Assembly (NCBI GenBank): GCA_037178625.1
Contig: CM074127.1
Span: forward strand, 4,960,001 to 5,024,000
Origin: Skeletonema tropicum
Lineage: Eukaryota; Bacillariophyta; Thalassiosirophyceae; Thalassiosirales; Thalassiosiraceae
Direction: 5' to 3'
DNA length: 64,000 nt
The position numbers were made by a program, and so were the translations under genes. The notes under the pieces were generated by a model, which had not been told where the DNA came from, did no database searches, and saw nothing but the letters and a program-made list of their open reading frames with translations. Shown here piece after piece: positions 1 to 10,440 of the stretch. Numbering within the stretch: position 1 is the stretch's first letter; each line of letters opens with the position of its first letter.

Positions 1-2016
1 TATCATGTCGAAACCAAATGCAAATAATTTCGATACTCCTGATACCCCAGTTCCTTTACTCTCTGATTTTGAGCTGTTGTTTGACGCATTTGACCGAGCA
101 AAACTCTCAGCTGATTTCGGCTCAACGATGGAGTGTTTCATGCTAGTTTGTGAGTTCAATCGTGACGAAGCATCCGATCCAAACACTCGTACACCATGGA
201 AAGGCAACGCTTGAGTCTCTCTATCTGATACAAAGGACGATTCATCCAAAGGTGTGGTTGTATGGGTATCATCACGTGACAAACGTTCCGAACAATACTC
301 GTCAACAGTGGAAGTAGACGAATTCTTTCGAATAATCCTGGAAGAAGATAATCCCACATCCTTGGAGGAAGGAGAAGCTTTCATACCATTATAGGCACCA
401 ATCTCACTCGTTGCTCCCTTTTGATCGGGAGAATCAAATTTCAGTTTTCTCCGGAAGTGGCACTTATCCAATGATTTACTTCGCAGAATACTGGGCAATG
501 CTGTTGATTGCGTGTTGTGCCCTCCTCCACTTGCACATGGTGTAGGTGCCATCTCACCACTATTACTAGGACTTACATTTGGAGTCTCCATACCAGGAGA
601 AGTCTCTAAACAAGAATTCTTTACACACGAAGAAGAAGGAGATGGTTGGTGTGCAATGAAGCTTGAATCGACATGAAACGTCACGTCTTTGTTTTCATTT
701 TTGCCGATTGGACTGAGTAAAAAGTCACCAAACTCATCCAAATCCTCATCGTTAGCCCTTTGTGCCTTTTTCTTTGCTGAAGACTGATGTTCAATGGCAA
801 ACGATTCATCCATAGCAAACGACACAGATAGGCTCTTCCTCCCCTTTCGACTCATGCTAACATTTGTAGATACCGACGATTCATTCCCATCTACCGCTCT
901 TCTCGAAGGCTGCTTGTCATCATCATCATCGTCATCAAGATCATCATGTAATCTCATTGCTGCACGAAAGATTCCATTCAATCCACTTGTAGTTGTAACC
1001 TGAGTAGACGCATCTGGTGATGATGATGATGCAAGTATGGAATTTTCATCTGTGGAATAATCGAGATCGTTGTTATCACCACCACGAGACAGAGTCACTC
1101 CATACATGGGTGGTTTGGTAGCTCTATTATTATCCTCATCATTAGTCTTTTCTGGTGTCTTTAAAGCTTCAATCACTGATGATTTGTCAAAGTAGGAATC
1201 ACCAACGTCTGTCAAATCCGATGGCGATAGGAGTTGACTTTCATTGATCCTGGATAGAAATAAGGTATTATTCACATCTGTAAGAGCAACCGATTCGTTC
1301 GAGTCCATTAGTTGATCCCAATCTTTTTCTCCCGAGAGTGGGCTTATGTTGCTGTTGTTGTTGAGTTTGTCTCCGTCAATTCCATACTTTTCAATTTGAT
1401 ATCGATGATGAGCCAAAGCAGCTTGACCAGCGATGGACATGTCCAGTGCGAAATCATGGCAGATGGATGTAGAGGAAGTTCGTGAGCTAATGCTGGACAA
1501 ATTCATAGGTGATGACCGTAATGACGATGATTTTTTGCTTTTTGCTGGACTAGTTGCTGTACTGCTGCTGCTACGAAATAATTCATTCAGCGGTGGGAAG
1601 TTCTCTCGATTGGAGTCTCTGAATGGGTCTATTCGGTTCTTGTTGTTAATGACAGTATACTCCTTCGAGGACGCACGTGGCGGTGGCTTCTTCAGTATCG
1701 GCGATGGCAAATCGACGGTAACATGAATGACACCATCTTGAATTCCAACTTGTTGCTTCAATAGGATTGACATTGGTAGATCTAGCAGCTGTTTGATGTT
1801 TGTTTCTTCGCCAGTCTCCACGGCGGTAATGTGCTTGGTGTCATCGAAACCAAGCGATGGATTGGCAGCCTTTATTTCCGATGATATTACGGTTCGGAGT
1901 GTCGTGCTTTCTGGGTTGTTGATGACTGTCATTACGTTGGCGATGGATGCCTGCCTTCCCGATGACGAGGAGGAAGAGGAAACTTTGACGGTGACTACTG
2001 CTGGATAGTCCGACAT
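1..2016 (-). CDS. Ser/Asn/Asp-rich protein, partial (C-terminus beyond window)
   Basis: A continuous minus-strand reading frame runs from an ATG at 2016 to the window edge, 672 codons without a stop, so the 3' end lies outside. The first ~110 residues look foldable (mixed hydrophobic, ending in QDGVIHVTVDLPSP). The rest is low-complexity Ser, Asn and Asp with a run of seven Asp near residue 385 and many basic-Ser sites such as RKGRKSLS, RSKSLDK and RKNSS that resemble kinase targets. No signal peptide, membrane segment or known domain is visible. A largely disordered regulatory or scaffold protein is my inference. It is divergent from the bestrophin gene, with 431 bp between the two start codons. 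Confidence 0.6.
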   Translation of the reverse strand, partial: MSDYPAVVTVKVSSSSSSSGRQASIANVMTVINNPESTTLRTVISSEIKAANPSLGFDDTKHITAVETGEETNIKQLLDLPMSILLKQQVGIQDGVIHVTVDLPSPILKKPPPRASSKEYTVINNKNRIDPFRDSNRENFPPLNELFRSSSSTATSPAKSKKSSSLRSSPMNLSSISSRTSSTSICHDFALDMSIAGQAALAHHRYQIEKYGIDGDKLNNNSNISPLSGEKDWDQLMDSNESVALTDVNNTLFLSRINESQLLSPSDLTDVGDSYFDKSSVIEALKTPEKTNDEDNNRATKPPMYGVTLSRGGDNNDLDYSTDENSILASSSSPDASTQVTTTSGLNGIFRAAMRLHDDLDDDDDDDKQPSRRAVDGNESSVSTNVSMSRKGRKSLSVSFAMDESFAIEHQSSAKKKAQRANDEDLDEFGDFLLSPIGKNENKDVTFHVDSSFIAHQPSPSSSCVKNSCLETSPGMETPNVSPSNSGEMAPTPCASGGGHNTQSTALPSILRSKSLDKCHFRRKLKFDSPDQKGATSEIGAYNGMKASPSSKDVGLSSSRIIRKNSSTSTVDEYCSERLSRDDTHTTTPLDESSFVSDRETQALPFHGVRVFGSDASSRLNSQTSMKHSIVEPKSAESFARSNASNNSSKSESKGTGVSGVSKLFAFGFDMI

Positions 2017-2447
2017 TGTTGGAGGCTTAGATTAGAGGGAGGTGGAGCTCGTGATTATGATGCCGTCAAGTCAATCGCTCCGGTCGTACCATAATCGTCG
2101 TTGAGTTGTGATTTTTCCTACCTGCGAACCGAGGCAGGTAGTATATTATTTCTTCATTGCGGTCAAGGAACTGTGTGAGCGGAGTTGATGGGATAAGATG
2201 AGACAAAAGCATTGGCGATGGTGTTGTAAGTGAGAAAGAATCCCTAGGTAACGGACTTCATGAGAAGGAAACTTAGCCTATGAATGACGCATGCATAAAT
2301 GAACACGCATGCATTGCATGCAACATGCAACTTTATCCACGATGGTGATAATAAATCTAAATCTACTACGCAGGCAGAATCAGAATGCATGGGAACATAA
2401 TAGATTCTGAGTGATTCGATTGTACTACATATTGTTTGCAGAGCACC
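2017..2447. promoter_or_regulatory. Intergenic region between two divergent genes, with a GCATGC cluster
   Basis: This gap separates the starts of two divergent genes, so it must carry both promoters. The visible structure is a cluster of palindromic GCATGC and ATGCAT words at about 2285-2330 (several overlapping copies). Whether it is a protein-binding site is unknown. Confidence 0.35.
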
Positions 2448-3653
2448 ATGATTCTGTTATTGACCAGGCACACGAGGAGGCCGATGCATCATATGATTGC
2501 TGGCTCATCATCTCTACGAGGAAGATTTGCATCTTCGTCATCATCGGCAACACAAGCAAAATATTACATTCCCCGAGCAGAGCGAACAACCTCTGAGAGC
2601 ATGTATGAGATTGATAACATTTACGATCAGCGCATTAAACGAAGGAGACGCATTGATCCGACACGTGAGCTGAACTACACCCCTGATCACTGGGAGAGGC
2701 ACAAGAGTGTCTTTCGTAGAATCAAGCATATGCTCACAACTTATGGATCCAGTCCATTTCAGAGGCTCATGTTTCCAGACTTCTTTGTCACGTCGTTGGT
2801 AGCAGGTAGTCTCACGTACTACAATGAATTCTTAATCACTGAAGCTTCCTCTCAACTATGGATAGATGGCAGCGGCTTTGCAGCGGCGACAACTGCAATT
2901 GCCCTAATGACAGGTTTCCGCTTGAATGCCAGTAATGCAAGATATGCCGAAGGACGCAAATTAATTGGATCGGTCCATTCCACGTCAAGAGATCTCGCAA
3001 TGAATACAATGATGTGGATAAAGTTGAGAGAGGACAAGAAACGTATGATCCACCTGATCAAGGCATTTTCGGTTGCCATGACGTTTCACTTGAATTCGAA
3101 AGGTGCTCATCACAGTATACGGAGATGTCTACCAAACTTTGAAGAGCAGATTTATGCGGAATATCAAGCAGAGCTGCTAGACATATTCTCAGATGATCAG
3201 AATGAGGACTATTTGCAAATATGCAATTGGTATCGGATGAAGGCTAATGTACCGCTTGGGATTACAACCTTGATGCGACAAATCATTGCGGAGAATGAGC
3301 AGAAAGATTCGTTTACGAGAGAGCTTGATATTCATGTGCATAGATTGGTACAGTCGTTGGGTGGATGTGAACGTATCCAGAAGACACCGTTGCCAACCTG
3401 TTTTACTCGGCATACATCTCGATTGTTGTGGATATGGTCGAACTTGCTACCCTTTGCCATCTATCCTGTTTGTGGACTCTATACGCTCCCAACAACGATT
3501 GCAATTTCGTACTCGATAATGGGCATCGAGGACATTGGTGTTCAGCTCGAAGAGCCATTCAATATACTGCCGTTGAGACAATATGCAGATAATACCTACG
3601 ACTCTGTTCATTTCATTGAGGCGGCGTATGCAAAAGGTAAATTTGTGAGCTGA
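2448..3653 (+). CDS. Bestrophin-family anion channel
   Basis: The 401-residue protein belongs to the bestrophin/UPF0187 family of pentameric anion channels. Diagnostic motifs are the C-terminal PLPTCFTRHTSR segment (about residues 314-325) followed by a hydrophobic helix, and MGIEDIGVQLEEPFN (about 358-372), the family's conserved acidic cluster near the pore. The N-terminal ~40 residues are rich in Arg and Ser with no acidic residues, which fits an organelle presequence, plastid or mitochondrial. In algae and plants such proteins move Cl- or HCO3- across thylakoid membranes; that role here is inference. I chose the ATG at 2448 (context ACCATG) because no ATG precedes it in frame. It is intronless and converges with GPN2, stops 52 bp apart. 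Confidence 0.85.
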   Translation: MILLLTRHTRRPMHHMIAGSSSLRGRFASSSSSATQAKYYIPRAERTTSESMYEIDNIYDQRIKRRRRIDPTRELNYTPDHWERHKSVFRRIKHMLTTYGSSPFQRLMFPDFFVTSLVAGSLTYYNEFLITEASSQLWIDGSGFAAATTAIALMTGFRLNASNARYAEGRKLIGSVHSTSRDLAMNTMMWIKLREDKKRMIHLIKAFSVAMTFHLNSKGAHHSIRRCLPNFEEQIYAEYQAELLDIFSDDQNEDYLQICNWYRMKANVPLGITTLMRQIIAENEQKDSFTRELDIHVHRLVQSLGGCERIQKTPLPTCFTRHTSRLLWIWSNLLPFAIYPVCGLYTLPTTIAISYSIMGIEDIGVQLEEPFNILPLRQYADNTYDSVHFIEAAYAKGKFVS

Positions 3654-3705
3654 ATTTTGGTAGAATTTTAATTATGCGTTAGGCTTGTAGTATCATTGAA
3701 ATACT

Positions 3706-5109
3706 CTACATTAGCTTCGGGAGGTCATCGGCATCGTCGTTATCGTCGTCATCATCACCATTGTCATTTTCTCTCAATGTCTTATCCTTTTTCAATTCAG
3801 ATATATTTTCACGGAACATGACATTGCCCAAGTATTTCTCTTGCACATCAGATAAGACTCCAGTCGCCCACTCACTATCAGCAACCATGGCAGAAGAGAA
3901 CATATCTTGCATCTTGTCATTATGATCGGCTCCGTCACCTTGGTTCATTTTTGCGTCACCACCATTTTCTCTAACAAAGACATATCCATTACATTTATCA
4001 ATCCTTGCCACGACTCTGCCAACACTCTCTGCATCTTGGATGGCAAGTGGTAGGAACGACAACAATCCAAAGTCTTCTACAACCTCACATAATTCATGAT
4101 GCAGCTTTCGATATTTAAGAGAAAAATTAGATGTCCGCGTCTTTTCTTGAGCGGCAATATACTCTGGATCGTCCATGTACTCTTCATTGTTCTGTTCAAC
4201 ACCCATGAAATCCATAGGATTTGAATCTAAATAATCTACCAATCGATGTAGATCATGGCATTGAGTAAAGAATTCAAGGTTGAATGGCATAGGAGACCCG
4301 TCGTACTCATCGTAACCAAAATCACTGTCATCATCACTTTCAGTTTTGTTGTCTGTGCCAGCACCAGTAGTAGTGCTGCCCAAGTTGGAATCCTGCAACA
4401 AATCCATCTTGGACAGTACATTGACACAGGGTAATTCCAATCTCATCATAGATGCAGTACACACCAACGATGCACCAATAAACTTTGAAACATCTGTTAA
4501 ACAAACTGCTGCATCAACTAATTGAACACAGACCAATCTCAAATCTAACTCTCTCACTAATCGCTCTGCAATTTTTGTAATCACATTGGAGTGTGCCGTA
4601 AGCTCTATCTGTCCAGGTAAATCAAATAATAAATAGGCACGACTGCGCTGCAATCCTTTGGCATCAGCTATACCCAATCGCTCCTTGAGGAGTTTCAAAA
4701 CTTCTCCAAAGTGGTGTTCTATGTATTCCATGCAGTAGACTAATCCCCCGTTTGGACCGAGATGCAATTCCTTCATTACTGCGTCGAGACTGATGATGTC
4801 TTGGCAGACGTCCAGTATGGTTTCGTAGGGAAGTTGTGAATTTGTGGTGTCAATATTATTTTCGTCGTGCTGTGAATTGGTGTCAGTCTCATTATTGTCT
4901 GTTTTTGATGCATTTGCATATTCATCAGCATCATCGGCATTGTTGTCATTATCGGTGACTGATGGTGACAGGGGGACTTCGTTAGCAGGATCCAGATTCA
5001 CAACATAACACTCTCGACCAAGCAGCCGCAAGTATTGTTGCATTCCATCACAATACGTGGTTTTGCCGGCGCCTGGAGCACCTATTATTATTTGACCGTA
5101 GAGGACCAT
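3706..5109 (-). CDS. GPN2: GPN-loop GTPase 2
   Basis: This is a GPN-loop GTPase of the GPN2 type, a cytosolic factor needed for assembly and nuclear import of RNA polymerases. The P-loop GAPGAGKTT is at residues 10-18, the switch-like NLDPANE at 38-44, the defining Gly-Pro-Asn at 118-120, DLPGQ (G3) at 163-167, and SKMD (the family's variant G4) at 233-236. Two features are unusual. An Asn/Asp-rich insertion of about 45 residues (50-95) lies between the DPANE and the next conserved helix. The C-terminus ends in an Asp-rich run. The length of 467 exceeds the roughly 300 residues common for GPN2, mostly because of these insertions. It has a single exon and is divergent from the thioredoxin gene. 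Confidence 0.92.
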   Translation of the reverse strand: MVLYGQIIIGAPGAGKTTYCDGMQQYLRLLGRECYVVNLDPANEVPLSPSVTDNDNNADDADEYANASKTDNNETDTNSQHDENNIDTTNSQLPYETILDVCQDIISLDAVMKELHLGPNGGLVYCMEYIEHHFGEVLKLLKERLGIADAKGLQRSRAYLLFDLPGQIELTAHSNVITKIAERLVRELDLRLVCVQLVDAAVCLTDVSKFIGASLVCTASMMRLELPCVNVLSKMDLLQDSNLGSTTTGAGTDNKTESDDDSDFGYDEYDGSPMPFNLEFFTQCHDLHRLVDYLDSNPMDFMGVEQNNEEYMDDPEYIAAQEKTRTSNFSLKYRKLHHELCEVVEDFGLLSFLPLAIQDAESVGRVVARIDKCNGYVFVRENGGDAKMNQGDGADHNDKMQDMFSSAMVADSEWATGVLSDVQEKYLGNVMFRENISELKKDKTLRENDNGDDDDDNDDADDLPKLM

Positions 5110-5364
5110 TTGATCGTAGTGGTGGCCGTTGTTGCAAGTCTCAATGGTAAATCAAATGCGTTGTATTGCAAGATATTATGACGAGTGGCTGCGAGACACA
5201 AGCAATGCAAAAGATGTGTCGATGGAGAGCGGAGGAGGAGGGAAGGTTGCAAAACGCAGTATTAATTCCGACGCTGATTCGATAAGCCCTTTCAGCTCCT
5301 TTCAGAGGAAGAAAGAGGACTAAGAGCCCTTGGGTCATCCATAAACCTGAAGGAGCACAGCACC

Positions 5365-6513
5365 ATGAAACGACGCAGCATCCTCGTGAAACTGATTTGG
5401 GCACTCTTGCTGGTGGTGGCTGCCTTGAGTTCTTGTGCTGTGCATGCCGAACAGCAGGAAGAGGATGTAGAAGAGGAGACTTGCTCCCTAAATCCATCTA
5501 CTACAGGCGATTGTACAACCGATGAAACATCCGTCACTACTACTTTACCTTCATACTCAGCTACATTGTCCTATACAGATGATCTTACACGACAAGTGAT
5601 CCAACTTACTGATGAAACATTTGATGCATTGACATGGACTTCACAACCATCTACTTGGCTGGTAATGTTCAAGACGGATGCATGTGGTCTGTGTAAAAAG
5701 GCAAAACCTGCACTTGAGTCTCTGGCGGTCGATGATTATATCATGAACCATAATGATGAGCAATTGAAGCACGCAAACATTGCAGATGCAATTGCTGCTA
5801 CCGAAGAGACAGAAAATGACGAAGATCAACCTCCAAAAGGGCCAATATACATTGCAACTATTGATGCTGGTAGTTGGGTAGGACGCGATATCACAAAACG
5901 ATTTAAAGTGGATGGGACTCCTCACATGATTTTAATACGAAATGAAGGATATGATGGTGAAATGAAGGAGGAATCAAGATCGTATTATGTATATCGTGGT
6001 CAACGAGCGTTGTATCCTTTACGTAGATTTGTGTTGGGAGAGTTTGTATCACGGAAACAAATGGAATTTCCACCTCCACTGTCAGAGGACGAACAAAAGA
6101 AGAATGGCTTTATAGGAAGGTTATATGATCTCTTGCTACTTCCCAGTGTCAAGTGGGCTGGAAATATTGTGAAAAAGATCTTTATCGCTTGGTTTGTTTT
6201 CATTGGCCTGTTAGGACTTTTCATGCGAGTGCATAACTATGCTTGGGGGGAGAATGCTGACGATGACTACAATAAGCAAGAGGAAATTGAGAAAGAGAAG
6301 GCCAATGGTAGAGCAGAATTTGAGGAAGATAAAGATGAAAAGGCAAAGCGTCGACAGCAGATTATGTGGGAGAGGAAAAGAGCAAACCATGAAAAGCGCA
6401 TGCAGAAGAAGGAGGGAGGTGATGGTGACGAAGACTTTCAGGGAACAGGTTCAAGTGTTAAGAAGTCTGATATATTGAAAGCCAAAGCTAATACCAAGCG
6501 AAAGAGTCGATAG
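5365..6513 (+). CDS. Membrane-anchored thioredoxin-domain protein (PDI/TMX-like)
   Basis: A 382-residue protein with a signal peptide (residues 1-28, VKLIWALLLVVAALSSCAVHA). A thioredoxin fold follows, with the active site CGLC at 107-110 after WLVMFKTDA and the cis-proline loop DGTP at 183-186. A transmembrane helix lies at about 270-289. The tail of ~90 residues is very rich in Lys, Glu and Arg and predicted to be cytosolic. The order resembles TMX-type disulfide isomerases of the ER membrane. CGLC differs from the usual CGHC, so its redox potential may differ. A ~35-residue acidic insertion (about 145-160) sits inside the thioredoxin fold. It starts 255 bp from the divergent GPN2 gene. Topology and ER location are inference. 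Confidence 0.8.
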   Translation: MKRRSILVKLIWALLLVVAALSSCAVHAEQQEEDVEEETCSLNPSTTGDCTTDETSVTTTLPSYSATLSYTDDLTRQVIQLTDETFDALTWTSQPSTWLVMFKTDACGLCKKAKPALESLAVDDYIMNHNDEQLKHANIADAIAATEETENDEDQPPKGPIYIATIDAGSWVGRDITKRFKVDGTPHMILIRNEGYDGEMKEESRSYYVYRGQRALYPLRRFVLGEFVSRKQMEFPPPLSEDEQKKNGFIGRLYDLLLLPSVKWAGNIVKKIFIAWFVFIGLLGLFMRVHNYAWGENADDDYNKQEEIEKEKANGRAEFEEDKDEKAKRRQQIMWERKRANHEKRMQKKEGGDGDEDFQGTGSSVKKSDILKAKANTKRKSR

Positions 6514-6920
6514 GAATATCTCTCGCTCAGAGTGAGAAGTGATTGCGATTCTCTTTGTCATCAGACCAGATCTTGTTTCAATACGCGCTTGGTGACTTTA
6601 ATTCATACAAAAAACATTAAGTCATATCATTTTATTCATCATATTATAGGCGTAATGCAATGCACATAAAATTTGGCTGCGTCGACGAATGAACTACAGC
6701 AATCATTAAGTATGCGGCTTGGTGCTTCAACCTTGAACAGGAGAGTGGGTGGTTTGAACGTAAATTGGGTAGTTGATGATACCCATGGATACTCCACAAA
6801 AATGACATAAAGAATGCAACATCAACATGCCACCGACACCAACCTCCTTCATGCTGAAGTAGCTTAAGCCGCGACGACGACAATGGGTTGGAGACAATGG
6901 ATTAGTTGCTACCATCGAGA
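6514..6920. other. Intergenic spacer, no gene seen
   Basis: The 3' flank of the thioredoxin gene and the 5' flank of family member A. Short antisense frames occur but show no family resemblance or composition bias that would support coding. Confidence 0.4.
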
Positions 6921-8081
6921 ATGATAAATATATTCAATCACCATGATGACAAAGTTGATCCGAGAATGTCCATGATGAACCCAGTATACGGAGGCTCTCG
7001 AACACGAACAGCCATTGTTGACGATGGCATGACAGAGCCATCCATCTATGGCGTGACAGAGCCATTGCTCGACAAAGATGGAGCAAATACCGTCGCCACC
7101 AGTATCATTTCAGATTCTCGCGGCAATACATCGCCGAGAGAGCCAACTGCTGTAAAGCTTACGCAGTCACAACTTCTACATCTCGTCGCGGTTGGGCTAG
7201 TGACAACTGCAGCAGTGGCTGCATCGATATCGGCCATCATCCTTGTACATGCCGCCATAACGATTGTCACGGGGTGCCTATGCTTGATAAGTTCACCCAT
7301 GGTAATGTATAAGGCAAAGAAGCTGCTAGTTCTGCCATTATTGAGGAAGGAAGTTGACGAACTTCAGAACACGAAGAAACTTTTGAAAAGAGACATGAAA
7401 AAGTTGAAGGAAGAGGTGAAATCTCTTGATGCTCAGACACGGAGGTAGGTTGTACTGATACCGATGCTGCTATGTCATATGCTCTCTCTCATTCAGTTCT
7501 CACGTCATCCTGCACTCGCTCCTTTCTACTATCATAGATATTCTGGTGTTGAAACGCAACTTCACCAGATTGCGTTATCTCAATCTACATCGATTGGTGC
7601 CATTGTTGGATTAGTCAAAGAGAACGAAGAAACACTGGATCTAATGAGAGACAACCTACGCCAAAAGGTTATCGAAGACATCGTTGGTATACTATTAAAG
7701 CACGATAGTAGCACACAGCGGATAGACAAGGTAGAAGCCCAACTGCTCTCCCTGAAGATAACAGTCAAGTTGGAAGCGTATGGAGTCTCGTTCAATGAAG
7801 CCAAGTTTTTACAAGCTGTAGCATTGAACCCAACCGTTGCAGGTGTGATCGGCACAACGAAACGATTACTACCATTGGATGAAACACACGCATATGATGA
7901 CGAACTATTCGAGTCTGATTTATATGACATGTTTTACATTCGTACTGAAGAGGGATCTATCTGGGCAAGCACTGCTTCTTACACATCATTTGCATCAGAG
8001 GGGAATGGAATCTCCTTGGCACGAACCGTTCGACGCCCTCGTTTCCGCTTTGATTATACCTCTGACAACTTGAGCGTTTGA
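6921..8081 (+). CDS. TM/coiled-coil/EF-hand-like family protein, member A
   Basis: Two exons, 6921-7444 and 7538-8081 (93-bp intron, donor GTAGGT, acceptor ATAG), give 355 residues. The ATG at 6921 is the first in frame. It is the most divergent of the family members in this window (others at 10441, 12843, 30342). The shared order is a polar N-terminus, two adjacent hydrophobic segments (here about residues 84-125), a Lys/Glu coiled coil, and the block GLVKENEETLDLMRDNL. Then comes a helix-loop-helix with an EF-hand-like loop (HDSSTQRIDKVE) and a C-terminal YDMF motif. In this copy the loop has lost nearly all Ca2+ ligands except the final Glu. The function is unknown. It converges with the frataxin-like gene, stops 50 bp apart. 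Confidence 0.7.
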
Positions 8082-8131
8082 AACCAACTTCCTTGGAACA
8101 ACTACATGTAACCCGCGTTTTATTGTATTAC

Positions 8132-8836
8132 TTAAAAATCTGGAACTCCATGACATTGTCGAATCCAATCCCTTGTCAACATCCCTACCAATGAATGTCC
8201 ATCTTCTTGTCCCACCCATTCACTAGTGGCAGTGTTATAAATATACGTAAAATTGCCACTGAGACATTGCATAGCTACGTTGTTGTCTGCGTTGATAGTT
8301 AACGTGTACGATCCACCCTCATAAGGTCCTTCAATACTTGGTACTTTGATTGCCAGCTGCCCTAAATGCTCACGGAGTTCGGAACCATCAGCATCGCTTG
8401 TGTCACCGCCGGAAGAGGCTGGATGTCGTGTTATTTCTATGCCTTCGTTGCTGCTCTTTAATTTCAATACTGAGGATTCCACTTTGTCTAGTAAATCATT
8501 TGCAGTTGATAGAAATTGTTCAGGAGAGAGATTCCGATCGTTGTTGAGCGACGCTCCACCTCTACTACGTCTTCTACGAGTCCTTGTTGAAAACAAGTGA
8601 TGAGGTTGATGATTGTAGTTTGTGGTTTGATGTGCATGATTTACAGAGTAAAATCGTGATGGCAACGTTGAAAGAGACCGAGATGCCGATGAGCATGCGA
8701 TAAGACTTCTTCGTGACGCCATAATAATGCCACCACGCATCATCATGTTAGCAGCCGACACCGACGTCATATTATTCAGAATAACAAACTCTATGATGTG
8801 AACTAGACTATGCGCTTTGGTCTCTATCTCAGACAC
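8132..8836 (-). CDS. Divergent frataxin-like mitochondrial protein (tentative)
   Basis: 234 residues. The region from about 33 to 65 is rich in Arg and Ser and free of acids (MASRRSLIACSSASRSLS), a plausible mitochondrial presequence; initiation may be at an inner Met (23, 31 or 39). The C-terminal 130 residues follow the frataxin pattern. A first helix SPEQFLSTANDLLDKVES matches the family's opening helix. A strand YTLTINAD follows. The end SEWVGQEDGHSLVGMLTRDW resembles the family's W-x(n)-DG-x-SL-x-x-LL ending. The very conserved central strand with Asn-Lys-Gln is not recognisable, and there is a Ser/Asp-rich insertion at 140-152. Frataxin supplies or regulates iron and sulfur in Fe-S cluster assembly; that role is conditional on the assignment. 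Confidence 0.4.
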   Translation of the reverse strand: MSEIETKAHSLVHIIEFVILNNMTSVSAANMMMRGGIIMASRRSLIACSSASRSLSTLPSRFYSVNHAHQTTNYNHQPHHLFSTRTRRRRSRGGASLNNDRNLSPEQFLSTANDLLDKVESSVLKLKSSNEGIEITRHPASSGGDTSDADGSELREHLGQLAIKVPSIEGPYEGGSYTLTINADNNVAMQCLSGNFTYIYNTATSEWVGQEDGHSLVGMLTRDWIRQCHGVPDF

Positions 8837-9058
8837 TTCTCAGACTCTCTGTCCACATTTCCATCGAAGAGCCCCCCGAGCAATAGAGATAGAATCAAAT
8901 TATTTTCATTGGAGTTATCAAGTAACGCAAATCTATGATGGGAGCTCTCCAAATATCGAAGCCGTATCCTAAAAGAGCTGCAGATGACTCATCCGCTCAA
9001 AATGTTTAGCCGAAATATCTCTTCACGCACAAATAGCTACAAATAGGCAACACCTACC

Positions 9059-10321
9059 ATGCAGCGATCACGCCTTATACTCCAAAACGCTGCCTCAAAG
9101 GCAGCCGCAGCAAAAGCCGCCGGAGAATCATCACTAGCATCAGCCAAACACTTGCAATTTCATAATAAAATATCGTTCGATGAGAAAACGGCTGCTCAAA
9201 TACTATCCTCACGGCGGAATCACCACCCCTCCTTCTACAAACCACTCTACCATCATCTTGATCCGTCGCTTCTCAAGCCTCGAGAGCCCGGATCGTTCTC
9301 TTACCTTCTCCATCATTTACAATCATCATTGAGTGGATTCTATTCCATCTGTACCTCCCAACAATCTCGTGATGAGTTCTTGCACTTGACAGCTAGAAAT
9401 GACGATAAATCTAACAACAATGGTGATGGGGAAGAAAATAATAATACAGGCATTATCAACACATTTGTACTCAATCAATCGGACATGGGGTTTATGAAAG
9501 TAATGACGTTATATCAAGATTTATCCAGTCCACTGTTTGATGAGGCAAACTTTGATACAGAGATGGAGGTGCGGCAATTTCTAGATGGGTGTAGCTTTGC
9601 GTTGGAACAATTTCATACCATTCAAGCAGACTATCTCAAAAATCTGGAAGTTACACTTGACACAGTAGATGATAGCGAAAATAATGATGCTGAGCACAAT
9701 CGCGAGTCGAATACCGAAGAAGAAGAGTCAGAAGACCAGAAGCAGTTCCAATATAAGTTCTTTGATGTAGCAGAGAATGATCCGGAATCCACTGAGAGCG
9801 CACTAGCATCCATGTTGTCTCCAGAGGGACTTGACAGAATATTCTTTGACACAGCAATGTATTCATTTGTAAAAAATATGAGTGGTCAAATGGTCGAGGG
9901 TGCCGATTCTACCGCTGAGAATCATAATTCTTTCGCTGAGTTGCCATCAGATCCAAAGGTGATGCACGCCTGTCTCTTAAGTGCTAGGGTCGAAGAAATC
10001 GAGGCAAGTGTCGAAAAACAAGACAAGCGTAACGAAGAGGACAATGATCCCGACGCACCGTTGGAAGATGAATCATTACAACCATTTGCTGATCGAAAGT
10101 CTCAGACGTTACTACAACTCGAAGTACTCTATGACTTGGAATTCCTCACCACAACAGTTGCTACCAAGGCCAATACCGCAGATGATTCCAACAACAGCAA
10201 ATCTTTCAAGAGTGTGAATGTAGCGAAGTTCGAGACCTGTATCAAAAATAATCCAAATGGAGACGAACGTCAATGGAGGCTTTGTTCTTGGCGTCCTGCT
10301 AGAGAGTTTGGTCACCTGTAA
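9059..10321 (+). CDS. Unknown protein with probable mitochondrial presequence
   Basis: 420 residues, single exon. The start MQRSRLILQNAASKAAAAKAAG is amphipathic, with Arg and Lys but no acids, as in mitochondrial presequences. The middle has Asn/Asp/Glu-rich spacers (about 118-130 and 205-230). The conserved-looking C-terminus (LEVLYDLEFLTTTV then AKFETCI and QWRLCSWRPAREF) resembles the end of an NTF2/Tim44-type fold, where a strand precedes WRL; this is only an impression. I do not recognise the family. A decayed copy lies at 12388-12775, next to family member C in the same position this gene has next to member B. That shows the pair was duplicated together. Confidence 0.65.
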   Translation: MQRSRLILQNAASKAAAAKAAGESSLASAKHLQFHNKISFDEKTAAQILSSRRNHHPSFYKPLYHHLDPSLLKPREPGSFSYLLHHLQSSLSGFYSICTSQQSRDEFLHLTARNDDKSNNNGDGEENNNTGIINTFVLNQSDMGFMKVMTLYQDLSSPLFDEANFDTEMEVRQFLDGCSFALEQFHTIQADYLKNLEVTLDTVDDSENNDAEHNRESNTEEEESEDQKQFQYKFFDVAENDPESTESALASMLSPEGLDRIFFDTAMYSFVKNMSGQMVEGADSTAENHNSFAELPSDPKVMHACLLSARVEEIEASVEKQDKRNEEDNDPDAPLEDESLQPFADRKSQTLLQLEVLYDLEFLTTTVATKANTADDSNNSKSFKSVNVAKFETCIKNNPNGDERQWRLCSWRPAREFGHL

Positions 10322-10440
10322 GATTTCATATACAGTAGCTAATAAAGAAAGTGAATGTCAACGTTACTGAGTCTATGCTACTTTACTATCTAAGCAAAAG
10401 AGCCGTAGCAATCTACTAACTGAGTCTATGTTTTACAATC
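10322..10440. other. Convergent 3' spacer
   Basis: A 119-bp gap between two convergent stops. ACTGAGTCTATG occurs twice (about 10367 and 10420), so a short local duplication lies in the 3' UTRs. The equivalent spacer near 12780-12842 carries a shortened version. Confidence 0.3.
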
